DNA of 8,795 bases from Bacilli bacterium. Lineage in GTDB: Bacteria > Bacillota_I > Bacilli_A > ML615J-28 > CAG-698. The first letter of the stretch is position 1. Each line of letters starts with the position of its first letter. The DNA lies in contig JAQUYR010000037.1 of NCBI GenBank assembly GCA_028691715.1, positions 1 through 8,795 on the forward strand, read 5' to 3'. A program made the translations under genes and the position numbers. Of the stretch, positions 1-5,235 are shown piece after piece. The notes beneath the pieces were generated by a model. That model had not been told where the DNA came from. It searched no databases and saw only the letters and a list, made by a program, of their open reading frames with translations.

Positions 1-682
1 CTAAACCATCAATAATGATACTAGTAGGTTTATTGTCATCTCCACCTGGCTCTGTACTTGCAGCTTTTACTGTTACACTGTGTTCAGCTACAATTGCTGT
101 GTTCTCAGTTGATGTTGCTGTGAACTTCACTGTTCCTTCAGCTACTCCTGTTACTTTTCCATTAGCATCAATTGTTGCTACTGCTGTATCACTTGATACC
201 CATGTTACTTCATTGCTTGCTCCACTTGGTAGAGCTGTTACCATTAGTGTAGTATTTTTACCTACTTCTACTTCAGTCTTTCCACTGATTGATATTGATG
301 TCACATCTACCTGTACGGCATTTACAGTAATATCGATTGTTGCTTTGATACTACTCTTTGCTTTACATGATACTGTGATTGTAGCTGTTCCTGCTGCTAA
401 TGCTGTTAAGCCTCCAGCTGAATCAACTTTCAATACCGCTTCATTGCTTGATTTCCAAGTCACATTTTTATTTGTTGTGTTACTTGGAGTTATCTCATAT
501 GTTAAACTCAATGTATCGCCAACATTCATTGTTGCTTGTCCGCCACCTAAAGTGATGGCTGTTGGTAACACATCTTCTACTACAGGATCGTCTGGGTCTG
601 TTCCTGGATCTTCCGGATCACCACAACCAACGAAAACGAACATTAAAGTTAGGGTTAGCAAAAATGCTATCCATTTTTTCAT
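1..682 (-). CDS. Big2 (Ig-like) repeat lipoprotein, N-terminal part, cut by window edge
   Basis: Reading leftward from ATG at 682, 227 complete codons are open to the window edge. The protein begins with a lipoprotein signal peptide: MKKW, a hydrophobic stretch to about residue 18, then FVGC with Cys20 as the probable lipidated residue. An acidic, Pro/Gly-rich linker (about 21-38, DPEDPG/DPDDP) follows. Two Big2-like immunoglobulin-fold repeats come next (about 39-121 and 124-206), each with the family hallmarks: a VGDT or VGKN turn, V-T-W-x-S-S, a VxxID or LKVD strand, G-x-V/L-T-x-x-A-x-G-T, and a final T-V strand. A third repeat starts near residue 219 after a second GGDD linker. A strong AAGGAGGA site 8 bases before ATG fixes the start. 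The protein should be tethered to the outer face of the membrane. Big2 domains are common in adhesins and surface scaffolds, but nothing visible shows a ligand or enzymatic function. The C-terminus is outside the window. Confidence 0.88.
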   Translation of the reverse strand, partial: MKKWIAFLLTLTLMFVFVGCGDPEDPGTDPDDPVVEDVLPTAITLGGGQATMNVGDTLSLTYEITPSNTTNKNVTWKSSNEAVLKVDSAGGLTALAAGTATITVSCKAKSSIKATIDITVNAVQVDVTSISISGKTEVEVGKNTTLMVTALPSGASNEVTWVSSDTAVATIDANGKVTGVAEGTVKFTATSTENTAIVAEHSVTVKAASTEPGGDDNKPTSIIIDGL

Positions 683-690
683 ATATTCTT

Positions 691-698
691 TCCTCCTT
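691..698 (-). promoter_or_regulatory. Strong ribosome binding site of the Big2 lipoprotein gene
   Basis: On the minus strand AAGGAGGA lies 8 bases upstream of ATG 682. It is a near-perfect Shine-Dalgarno sequence and decides the start of the lipoprotein gene. Confidence 0.85.
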
Positions 699-713
699 GA
701 AATATAGAATAAT

Positions 714-734
714 AATGAGTTTATTAAACTCATT
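714..734. repeat. Perfect 10-bp inverted repeat in the lipoprotein leader
   Basis: AATGAGTTTA and its exact reverse complement TAAACTCATT flank one central base, giving a 21-bp perfect palindrome. It lies between the predicted transcription start (near 741) and the ribosome binding site of the lipoprotein gene. No strong U-run follows on either strand, so it is a poor terminator candidate. It could be a dimeric repressor operator or a leader hairpin; which one cannot be told from sequence. Confidence 0.6.
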
Positions 735-747
735 TATATACTCAATT

Positions 748-776
748 ATTCTATCATAATGTAAGCGATTTAGCAA
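748..776 (-). promoter_or_regulatory. Sigma-A promoter of the Big2 lipoprotein gene
   Basis: On the minus strand the -35 is TTGCTA (776-771) and the -10 is TAGAAT (753-748), with a 17-base spacer. TGA directly before the -10 gives an extended -10 (TGn). The predicted start near 741 leaves a leader of about 59 bases that contains the palindrome at 714-734. Confidence 0.7.
760..773. promoter_or_regulatory. Possible CcpA (cre)-like operator, partial match
   Basis: TGTAAGCGATTTAG matches 12 of 14 positions of the cre consensus TGWNANCGNTNWCA; only the final CA is missing. It lies in the spacer of the lipoprotein promoter and touches the -35, where a repressor would block RNA polymerase. One half-site is perfect and the other is poor, so a chance match in AT-rich DNA is quite possible. 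Confidence 0.22.
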
Positions 777-814
777 GATTTTTATCTCTTTTTGTAAAAT
801 TAGTATGATATTTA

Positions 815-843
815 TGAAAAAATAAAAACCAGCATAGCTGGTT
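815..843 (-). terminator. Rho-independent terminator of rpoE
   Basis: On the minus strand AACCAGC, loop TAT, GCTGGTT form a perfect 7-bp stem (843-827), followed by a T-rich tail (TTTTTATTTTTT). It starts two bases after the rpoE stop codon and separates rpoE from the lipoprotein gene. Confidence 0.9.
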
Positions 844-845
844 GT

Positions 846-1364
846 CTATTTTTCTTTATCATCATAACTATCTTCTTCGTCATCGTCTTCCTCAATGTCG
901 TAAGTTTTTTCACCATCCTCATCATAATATCCTCCAGAACGTAGTTCTTCTTCGATATCATCAGTTGTTTCTTCTTCCTCTTCGTCCTCTTCCTCTTCAA
1001 CATATTCTTCATTGTTGTCGATTGTAGTAACGTAGTCAATATCATCGCTCAATTCATTTTTAATGACATCTTCATCATCACTATAAAGGTCCTCAGCATA
1101 ATTTCCTTCTTTGTCTAAGAAATTTGATGGTTTACGATTTTTCAAATCCCAAAGCTTGACTCCTTTTTTTTCGCTGCAGCAAATAAATAAACCGCTTAGC
1201 ATAAAGTCCATTTGAAATTGAGTTATATATTCTTTTTCTTCTTCTGGTTTAATTCCTTTTATTTCAAATACTTCTTTGCATATTTTCGAAAGAGGTTGTT
1301 CTTTTCTTTTTGACTTCATAACCTTTAAAGCAATTTCAATTAATGAGTCATTGTTTTCGTTCAT
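846..1364 (-). CDS. rpoE: DNA-directed RNA polymerase delta subunit (RpoE)
   Basis: The 172-residue protein has the two-part build of delta. A folded N-terminal HARE-HTH domain (about residues 5-75, from SLIEIALKVM through LSKICKEVF and YITQFQMDFMLSG to KLWDL) is followed by a disordered, strongly acidic tail (about 90-172) with long Glu/Asp runs and almost no basic residues. Family knowledge: delta binds core RNA polymerase in Gram-positive bacteria, displaces nucleic acid through its acidic tail, helps enzyme recycling and makes promoters more sensitive to initiating NTP levels. The length is like that of Bacillus delta (about 170). An in-frame ATG at 1397 is rejected because it lies upstream of the -10, which itself would be read as codons; ATG 1364 follows GGAGGG by 6 bases. 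The gene has its own promoter and terminator. I see no clear terminator between surE and this gene, so some read-through is possible. In Bacillus the same symbol is used for this protein; it is not the proteobacterial sigma-E. Confidence 0.95.
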   Translation of the reverse strand: MNENNDSLIEIALKVMKSKRKEQPLSKICKEVFEIKGIKPEEEKEYITQFQMDFMLSGLFICCSEKKGVKLWDLKNRKPSNFLDKEGNYAEDLYSDDEDVIKNELSDDIDYVTTIDNNEEYVEEEEDEEEEETTDDIEEELRSGGYYDEDGEKTYDIEEDDDEEDSYDDKEK

Positions 1365-1370
1365 ATCTAT

Positions 1371-1376
1371 CCCTCC
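1371..1376 (-). promoter_or_regulatory. Ribosome binding site that sets the rpoE start
   Basis: GGAGGG on the minus strand, 6 bases before ATG 1364. It supports this start over the in-frame ATG at 1397, which has no comparable site. Confidence 0.85.
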
Positions 1377-1388
1377 ATTAATATGGGT

Positions 1389-1417
1389 ATTATACATTAA
1401 TACTCTTATATTTTCAA
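1389..1417 (-). promoter_or_regulatory. Near-consensus sigma-A promoter of rpoE
   Basis: On the minus strand the -35 is TTGAAA (1417-1412), the spacer is 17 bases and the -10 is TATAAT (1394-1389). Transcription should start near 1382, leaving a leader of about 18 bases just long enough for the GGAGGG site. Confidence 0.85.
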
Positions 1418-1456
1418 GTAATTTTTTTAATTTATAAAAAATCTAGGTCAAAACAA

Positions 1457-2170
1457 CTATTTTAAAAATTTATTGTATGATTTTATATCTGTTCTATCTA
1501 TAGTCAGCGGGCTAATAGAAATTTTATCATTTATAACTGAACAAATGTCGCTTTCAAGGACTTCTTTTTCAAGTTCAAAATGAGGTTCTCCTCTTTGGAA
1601 ATATTCATCACCTTCTCTGACGAACAAAGTATTAAAATGTGTTTTCCCTTGACGAGTAATTTTTATCCCATTTATATCTTTTGGAAAATTGACATTCAGT
1701 AAATCGGTTTCCTCAAGCAATTTGTTTTTAAAAATAAAGTTCATAGCCTCATCAAAAAACTCATCTGCTCCCTCAAATCCTCCCCAATAACTAGAAAAAG
1801 CGATTGCCTTTTTGCCAACAAGGGCTCCTTCACTAGCACCAGCAACTGTTCCCGAATACATTATATCGTCGCCTAGATTGAATCCTTGATTTATTCCAGA
1901 GAAAACAATATCGAAATCAGCTTTCAAACCATAGCGTGCATAACGAACACAATCAGCTGGAGTTGAATCAACTGTATAAGCTTTAACTCCAGGAAACATA
2001 AAATTCTCTTCTATTTTTATTCCTCTTCGTATGCATATTGAGTGGCTCTTAGCACTTTGTTCATATAATGGAGCAACTATTAATATTTCTCCATATTTTT
2101 TAGCTTTTTCAACAAGGAGTCTTAATCCTTCAGCATTAATTCCATCATCGTTTGTTATTAATATTTTCAT
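1457..2170 (-). CDS. surE: 5'/3'-nucleotidase SurE
   Basis: The 237-residue protein carries the SurE signature. It opens MKILITNDDG (metal ligands Asp8 and Asp9), then APxxEQSAKSHS (Ser39 ligand), VDSTPADCV (68-75), and SGINQGFNLGDDIMYSGTVAGASEG (91-115), which holds the Asn94 ligand and the GTVAGA loop. Family knowledge: SurE is a divalent-metal-dependent cytoplasmic phosphatase that removes phosphate from nucleoside 5'- and 3'-monophosphates, with exopolyphosphatase activity in some members. Length is typical (about 240-260). The ATG overlaps the TGA of the upstream NrnA-like gene as ATGA (2170-2167). There is no strong Shine-Dalgarno site in front, so translation probably depends on coupling to that gene. 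A TTG two codons upstream (2176) could also be read as a start but lies inside the upstream gene and would displace the usual MKILITNDDG start. It is the last gene of the three-gene operon. Confidence 0.95.
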   Translation of the reverse strand: MKILITNDDGINAEGLRLLVEKAKKYGEILIVAPLYEQSAKSHSICIRRGIKIEENFMFPGVKAYTVDSTPADCVRYARYGLKADFDIVFSGINQGFNLGDDIMYSGTVAGASEGALVGKKAIAFSSYWGGFEGADEFFDEAMNFIFKNKLLEETDLLNVNFPKDINGIKITRQGKTHFNTLFVREGDEYFQRGEPHFELEKEVLESDICSVINDKISISPLTIDRTDIKSYNKFLK

Positions 2171-3150
2171 AACCAATCCGTTTCTTTTTCTTTATAATCT
2201 TTTAAAATTTCATCTGCCATTAATACCAAGGCTTTGATTTCCTTCTTGTTATATACAGTGGCTCCCGCGGCATTAGCATGGCCTCCACCTCGATATTTAT
2301 TTCCAACTGTATCAATCGAAACAAATCTCGACCTGATTCTAGCGCGAATCGTTTTATCTTTCTGATCAACAAAAATTATCCAAATCAAACTTCCCTTTAC
2401 CGAATCCAAGCTGTTGACCATAGCAGCAGCTTCCTCGGGAGTAAGGTTATATCGCCTTTGCATTTTAGAAGTGATATGAATGTATAGTACTCCATGAGGA
2501 GTAGATTTAAATTTTTTATATACTTCACCTTGAAGTTTTAATGAATCGACATCTTTTAAATAGAGATTAGAGTATATCCTTTCTAAGTCTAGGTTATAAT
2601 CTAATAAAATAGCTGCTAGTCGCAATACATTAGATGTAACTCCGCGATATCTAAATCTTCCTGTATCTGTTGTGATGCCGACATAAAGAGCTAGAGCCGC
2701 TTTCTCGTTCATCACTAGTTCGTCTTTAAAATCATTATAAAATTCTGTAATGATACAAGCTGTTGCTGGGATTTCCTCATCAACATAATTTATAGCTCCA
2801 AAATCTTCTACTCTGATATGGTGATCTATTTTTATTATTTCTTTTCCTCGTGAATATAAAGGATTATCTATTCTATCGCTGTTCGCTGTATCAACAACTA
2901 TTACTAAGGCCTCAATATATTCACTTTCAGGAATGCTTTCATCTTCAGCAGGTAAGAATTTTAAATAGTCAGCTTTTTGATTTCCGATGCTATAGACTTT
3001 TTTATCGGGAAAACTTGCCCTTAAAATTTCTCTTAACCCAATAGTTGATCCCATGCAGTCCCCATCAGGACGAATATGGCGACAAATAATTATTTTAGAA
3101 TATTCTTTTATTTTTTCTAATATTTGCTTTTTTATTTCCAAATTATTCAT
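2167..3150 (-). CDS. DHH/DHHA1 phosphoesterase, NrnA-like (paralogue B)
   Basis: The 327-residue protein has an intact DHH phosphoesterase domain. Motif I is RHIRPDGDCMGS (24-35, with His25, Asp29, Asp31), motif II is VVDTA (Asp87), motif III is DHH (109-111), and TDTGRF lies at 161-166. A C-terminal DHHA1 domain carries RIRSR (271-275) and GGGHANAAG (288-296), the substrate-binding glycine loop. The length fits bifunctional oligoribonuclease/pAp phosphatase NrnA (YtqI, about 310-325), a manganese-dependent enzyme that degrades 2-5-nt RNA from the 5' end and converts 3'-phosphoadenosine 5'-phosphate to AMP. It follows a homologous gene directly, with an ATGA overlap (3150-3147) and a GAGGG site inside that gene's end. 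All catalytic residues are present in both copies, so neither looks like a decaying duplicate. The substrate division between the two is unknown, so I give no symbol. A pAp- or cyclic-dinucleotide-product phosphatase is an alternative. Confidence 0.9.
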   Translation of the reverse strand: MNNLEIKKQILEKIKEYSKIIICRHIRPDGDCMGSTIGLREILRASFPDKKVYSIGNQKADYLKFLPAEDESIPESEYIEALVIVVDTANSDRIDNPLYSRGKEIIKIDHHIRVEDFGAINYVDEEIPATACIITEFYNDFKDELVMNEKAALALYVGITTDTGRFRYRGVTSNVLRLAAILLDYNLDLERIYSNLYLKDVDSLKLQGEVYKKFKSTPHGVLYIHITSKMQRRYNLTPEEAAAMVNSLDSVKGSLIWIIFVDQKDKTIRARIRSRFVSIDTVGNKYRGGGHANAAGATVYNKKEIKALVLMADEILKDYKEKETDWL

Positions 3151-4091
3151 TGCTTTCCCTCGCTAATTATCTTATCTAAATCAGCAAGCATTAAATCAGC
3201 TTCTTCAAAAGATTTCAGGCTCGCTCCACTAGCTCCTTTATGACCACCGCCGCCATATTTTGTAGCAACACCATTTATGTTGTATTTGCTAGATCTTATC
3301 TCAGCAACAACAGAATTATTCTCCTCATCTTCAGTAAAATTAGCCCAAATATCAATCCCTCTAATTCCTGACATAGTATTAACCATTGTTCTAGAAACCG
3401 AGTAAAAGTCAATTCCTAATTCTTTTAAATCCTCTTTAGTTGTTTTAATATAAGCGACATTGTTTTCTGTTGTTTTAAATCTCAGGGTAAAATTAGCTCT
3501 GAGCTTTACCATTTCTAAATCATCTGAATAGAGATTACTATATATTTCGGTCACATTAAACTTTGTTTCTAGAAGTCTTGCTGCGGTTAGGAATGTCCTT
3601 GATGTGGTTGACTCAAATCTAAATCTTCCGCTATCAGTCACTAATCCTGTATACAAAGCTTTCGCACCGGCCTCATTAAGTCTTAATCTCATTTTATAAA
3701 TTATGTCAGCTACCAAACCAGCACAGCTTTCATATTCAGTATCGACTATGACTAAATCCCCGAAGTCTTCCTTATATATATGGTGATCAATTTTAATAAT
3801 ACAATCTCCCTTTTTATATCTCTCGTCATTAATCATAAAAGTCTCTGATGTGTCCAGTACAAAAACCAACGCCTTTTCATATTCTGTATCAGCAATAGTA
3901 TCCATTTCGCCGATAAAATTATATCGTTCTGTTGTATCCCCAACTGCATACACTTTTTTTCTAGGGAAAGATGCTTTAATTGCCTCTTTTAGCCCAATTT
4001 GGCTTCCCATCGCATCGCCATCAGGTCGCGAATGACGATGTATTATAATCACTTCATGCTCTTTTATCGCTTTTAAAATTTTGTTATACAT
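3147..4091 (-). CDS. nrnA: DHH/DHHA1 phosphoesterase, NrnA-like (paralogue A)
   Basis: The 314-residue protein is homologous to its downstream neighbour. Motif I is HRHSRPDGDAMGS (18-30), motif II ends LDT (Asp80), DHH lies at 102-104, TDSGRF at 152-157, and the DHHA1 part has EIRSS (265-269) and GGGGHKGASG (280-289). Architecture and length match NrnA/YtqI, the nanoRNase that degrades 2-5-nt RNAs and dephosphorylates pAp; bacteria lacking Orn rely on such enzymes. The two copies share long identical blocks (RPDGD-MGS-IGL, ASFP-KKVY, KIDHHI, EDFG, IYSNLY) but differ clearly elsewhere, so the duplication is not recent. Start choice: ATG 4091 is preceded by AAGGAG with a 6-base spacer, whereas the in-frame ATG at 4106 has no site and lies almost at the predicted transcription start. 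It is the first gene of the operon that continues into paralogue B and surE. Confidence 0.9.
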   Translation of the reverse strand: MYNKILKAIKEHEVIIIHRHSRPDGDAMGSQIGLKEAIKASFPRKKVYAVGDTTERYNFIGEMDTIADTEYEKALVFVLDTSETFMINDERYKKGDCIIKIDHHIYKEDFGDLVIVDTEYESCAGLVADIIYKMRLRLNEAGAKALYTGLVTDSGRFRFESTTSRTFLTAARLLETKFNVTEIYSNLYSDDLEMVKLRANFTLRFKTTENNVAYIKTTKEDLKELGIDFYSVSRTMVNTMSGIRGIDIWANFTEDEENNSVVAEIRSSKYNINGVATKYGGGGHKGASGASLKSFEEADLMLADLDKIISEGKQ

Positions 4092-4097
4092 AGATTT

Positions 4098-4103
4098 CTC
4101 CTT
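4098..4103 (-). promoter_or_regulatory. Ribosome binding site that sets the paralogue A start
   Basis: AAGGAG on the minus strand, 6 bases before ATG 4091. It overlaps codons that would follow the upstream ATG 4106, and so argues that translation begins at 4091. Confidence 0.8.
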
Positions 4104-4116
4104 CATCTAATTTCAT

Positions 4117-4125
4117 ATTATATCA
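4117..4125 (-). promoter_or_regulatory. Extended -10 promoter of the nrnA-like/surE operon
   Basis: On the minus strand TGA-TATAAT is a perfect -10 (4122-4117) with the extended TGn element. The -35 region at the right distance (4145-4140, TACAAA) is poor, which is common for extended -10 promoters. Transcription should start near 4110, giving a leader of about 19 bases. Confidence 0.65.
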
Positions 4126-4170
4126 TATCTTTATTTCTTTTTGTATTTTTTTTGATTAATATAACTGCTT

Positions 4171-4204
4171 AAATTAAAATTAGCTAAAGCTTTTAAGCCT
4201 TAGC
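4171..4204 (-). terminator. Rho-independent terminator after the HepI-like gene
   Basis: On the minus strand GCTAAGGCT, loop TAAA, AGCTTTAGC form a 9-bp stem with one G-U pair (4204-4183), followed by TAATTTTAATTT. It begins two bases after the TAA of the HepI-like gene and isolates it from the downstream operon. Confidence 0.8.
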
Positions 4205-4205
4205 C

Positions 4206-4724
4206 TTATTTTATGGTTAGATAATTAATTATTTTATTGGAAATCAGACCTATTATAATACTTGTCACCAGGGAAACTAATAATAATATTCCTCCATAGC
4301 TTATAACTACTTCCCCTAAGCTATATATTAGGGAAACAACAACTAATTGAATCACTATATGAAGCACTCCTCCAATTACACTTATTCCGACGGCAGAAGT
4401 TTTATCCTTTAAAACTTTTCTTGCAAAAAACATCCCCAAAAAGCTGATTGTGGTAGCGAAAAAGCTGATGATAAAGGTAACAGGATTTCCAAGAACTAAT
4501 CCAGCTAGTAATGACTTCATAATCACTAGCAGAAATGTCTTTTTAAAATCTAGTTTGTAAAGAGAAAATATTATTACAATATTAGCCAATCCAACTTTTG
4601 CTGTTGGTAAAAAAGGGAAGGCTGCCTGCGATATTATTTTATCAACGTATGAAAGAATAACTGCTAAAGCTACTAGCACAGCAATTAAAACAATTTCTTT
4701 TGTTTTTTGATTTTTAATATTCAT
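4206..4724 (-). CDS. Gx transporter / heptaprenyl diphosphate synthase component I-like membrane protein
   Basis: The 172-residue, very hydrophobic protein has about six membrane helices (roughly residues 10-28, 44-58, 62-80, 84-101, 112-134, 143-164). The stretch LPTAKVGLANIVIIFSLY (39-56) and the GGVLHIVIQLVVV helix (118-130) resemble the Hpre_diP_synt_I family, now usually called Gx transporter. Despite the old name, the fold resembles the substrate-binding subunit of ECF vitamin transporters, and the true substrate is not firmly known. Relatives often sit next to a NusG domain II-like protein and a polyprenyl synthase; neither is here, and the gene is monocistronic between a divergent HIT gene and its own terminator. 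ATG 4724 has GAGGA 7 bases upstream. The family call rests on these motifs and the topology. An ECF S-component of another family is the main alternative. Confidence 0.78.
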   Translation of the reverse strand: MNIKNQKTKEIVLIAVLVALAVILSYVDKIISQAAFPFLPTAKVGLANIVIIFSLYKLDFKKTFLLVIMKSLLAGLVLGNPVTFIISFFATTISFLGMFFARKVLKDKTSAVGISVIGGVLHIVIQLVVVSLIYSLGEVVISYGGILLLVSLVTSIIIGLISNKIINYLTIK

Positions 4725-4741
4725 ACAAATATCCTCAGTTT

Positions 4742-4750
4742 ATTTTATCA
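4742..4750 (-). promoter_or_regulatory. Possible extended -10 promoter of the HepI-like gene
   Basis: On the minus strand TGA-TAAAAT (-10 at 4747-4742) lies 17 bases before ATG 4724. No good -35 is seen at the right spacing. It is the best candidate in the 85-base divergent gap, but weak. Confidence 0.35.
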
Positions 4751-4756
4751 CATTTA

Positions 4757-4785
4757 TTGCTTTTTATCATTCTTTTTTGTATAAT
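4757..4785 (+). promoter_or_regulatory. Sigma-A promoter of the HIT gene
   Basis: The -35 is TTGCTT (4757-4762), the spacer is 17 bases and the -10 is TATAAT (4780-4785). The start should be near 4792, a few bases before the AAGGAG site at 4796-4801 that serves ATG 4810 with an 8-base spacer. Confidence 0.8.
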
Positions 4786-4809
4786 AAGTACAAATAAGGA
4801 GAATATTTT

Positions 4810-5214
4810 ATGTGTGTATTTTGTAAAATTGCAAGTGGTGAAATTCCTTCATATAAAATTTATGAGGATGACAATTTTTTAGCTTTCTTAGACATATCTC
4901 AGGCAACAATAGGACATACTTTGGTAATCCCTAAAAAACATTATGATTCCATTTTTGATCTCGAGGAAGAAACAAAAATATTTAACCTGGTAATCCTTCT
5001 GACGAAAGCCATCAAGAAAGCATTGAATATCGATAACGTTAATATTCTAAACAATAATGGCCCTTTGGCTGGTCAGAGTGTTAATCATTTCCATATTCAT
5101 ATTATTCCTAGATATGAAAACGACTCTGTAAATTTCTCCTTCCCTAAAAACGAACTAGAGAAAGAAGCATTTATTAATTTGTCCAAAAAAATTATAGTAA
5201 GCATAGAAAAATAG
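4810..5214 (+). CDS. HIT family nucleotide hydrolase/transferase
   Basis: The 134-residue protein is a complete histidine-triad protein. It starts CVFCKI (Cys2, Cys5) with KKHY (His44), a probable zinc site as in other bacterial HIT proteins, and has GHTLVIPK (35-42), the NNNGPLAGQSVNH block (81-93) and the catalytic HFHIHIIPR (His93, His95, His97). Family knowledge: HIT enzymes hydrolyse nucleotide conjugates such as adenosine phosphoramidate, aminoacyl-AMP or dinucleoside polyphosphates through a covalent nucleotidyl-histidine intermediate. It resembles Bacillus Hit and the Hint branch, but the exact substrate cannot be read from sequence. This is the only plus-strand gene. It has its own promoter and RBS, and its stop codon lies inside the stem of a bidirectional terminator. 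Confidence 0.94.
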   Translation: MCVFCKIASGEIPSYKIYEDDNFLAFLDISQATIGHTLVIPKKHYDSIFDLEEETKIFNLVILLTKAIKKALNIDNVNILNNNGPLAGQSVNHFHIHIIPRYENDSVNFSFPKNELEKEAFINLSKKIIVSIEK

Positions 5215-5235
5215 CAATTTAGAATTGCTATTTTT
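5207..5235. terminator. Bidirectional terminator between the convergent HIT and zinc-ribbon genes
   Basis: ATAGCAATT, loop TAG, AATTGCTAT form a perfect 9-bp stem (5211-5231). Four more A-T pairs extend it outward, with a U-run on the plus strand (TTTTTT) and a shorter one on the minus strand. The HIT stop codon (5212-5214) is inside the left arm, and the zinc-ribbon gene stops at the right edge (5235). Confidence 0.88.

Noticed and set aside
1..620. Possible DNA-level tandem repeat in the Big2 region
   Set aside because: The two domains align at protein level only. Their DNA is well diverged, so this is an old domain duplication rather than a nucleotide repeat.
15..707. A 230-codon open frame on the plus strand, antisense to the lipoprotein gene
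   Set aside because: The minus strand has a strong RBS, promoter, lipoprotein signal and Big2 repeats. The plus frame has no RBS and its hydrophobic Thr/Val/Ser-rich translation is what antisense reading of Big2 codons gives.
812..1045. A 77-codon minus-strand frame rich in Lys/Met overlapping the end of rpoE
   Set aside because: It is the shifted reading of the GAA/GAT-rich acidic tail codons of rpoE and runs through the terminator. No RBS is seen.
918..1050. Low-complexity GAA/GAT tract within rpoE that resembles a simple repeat
   Set aside because: It encodes the acidic tail expected for the delta subunit; no regular repeat unit beyond codon-level Glu/Asp runs.
1395..1456. A possible terminator after surE
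   Set aside because: Only A-T-only pairings such as ATTTTTTTA with TAAAAAAT and very short GC-poor stems are present. This may be simple AT-richness around the rpoE promoter, so no terminator is called.
2167..4091. Reading the two DHH genes as one broken or frameshifted gene, or as GdpP-type c-di-AMP phosphodiesterase
   Set aside because: Each has a full set of DHH and DHHA1 motifs and its own start and stop. Neither has the membrane helices, PAS or GGDEF domains of GdpP.
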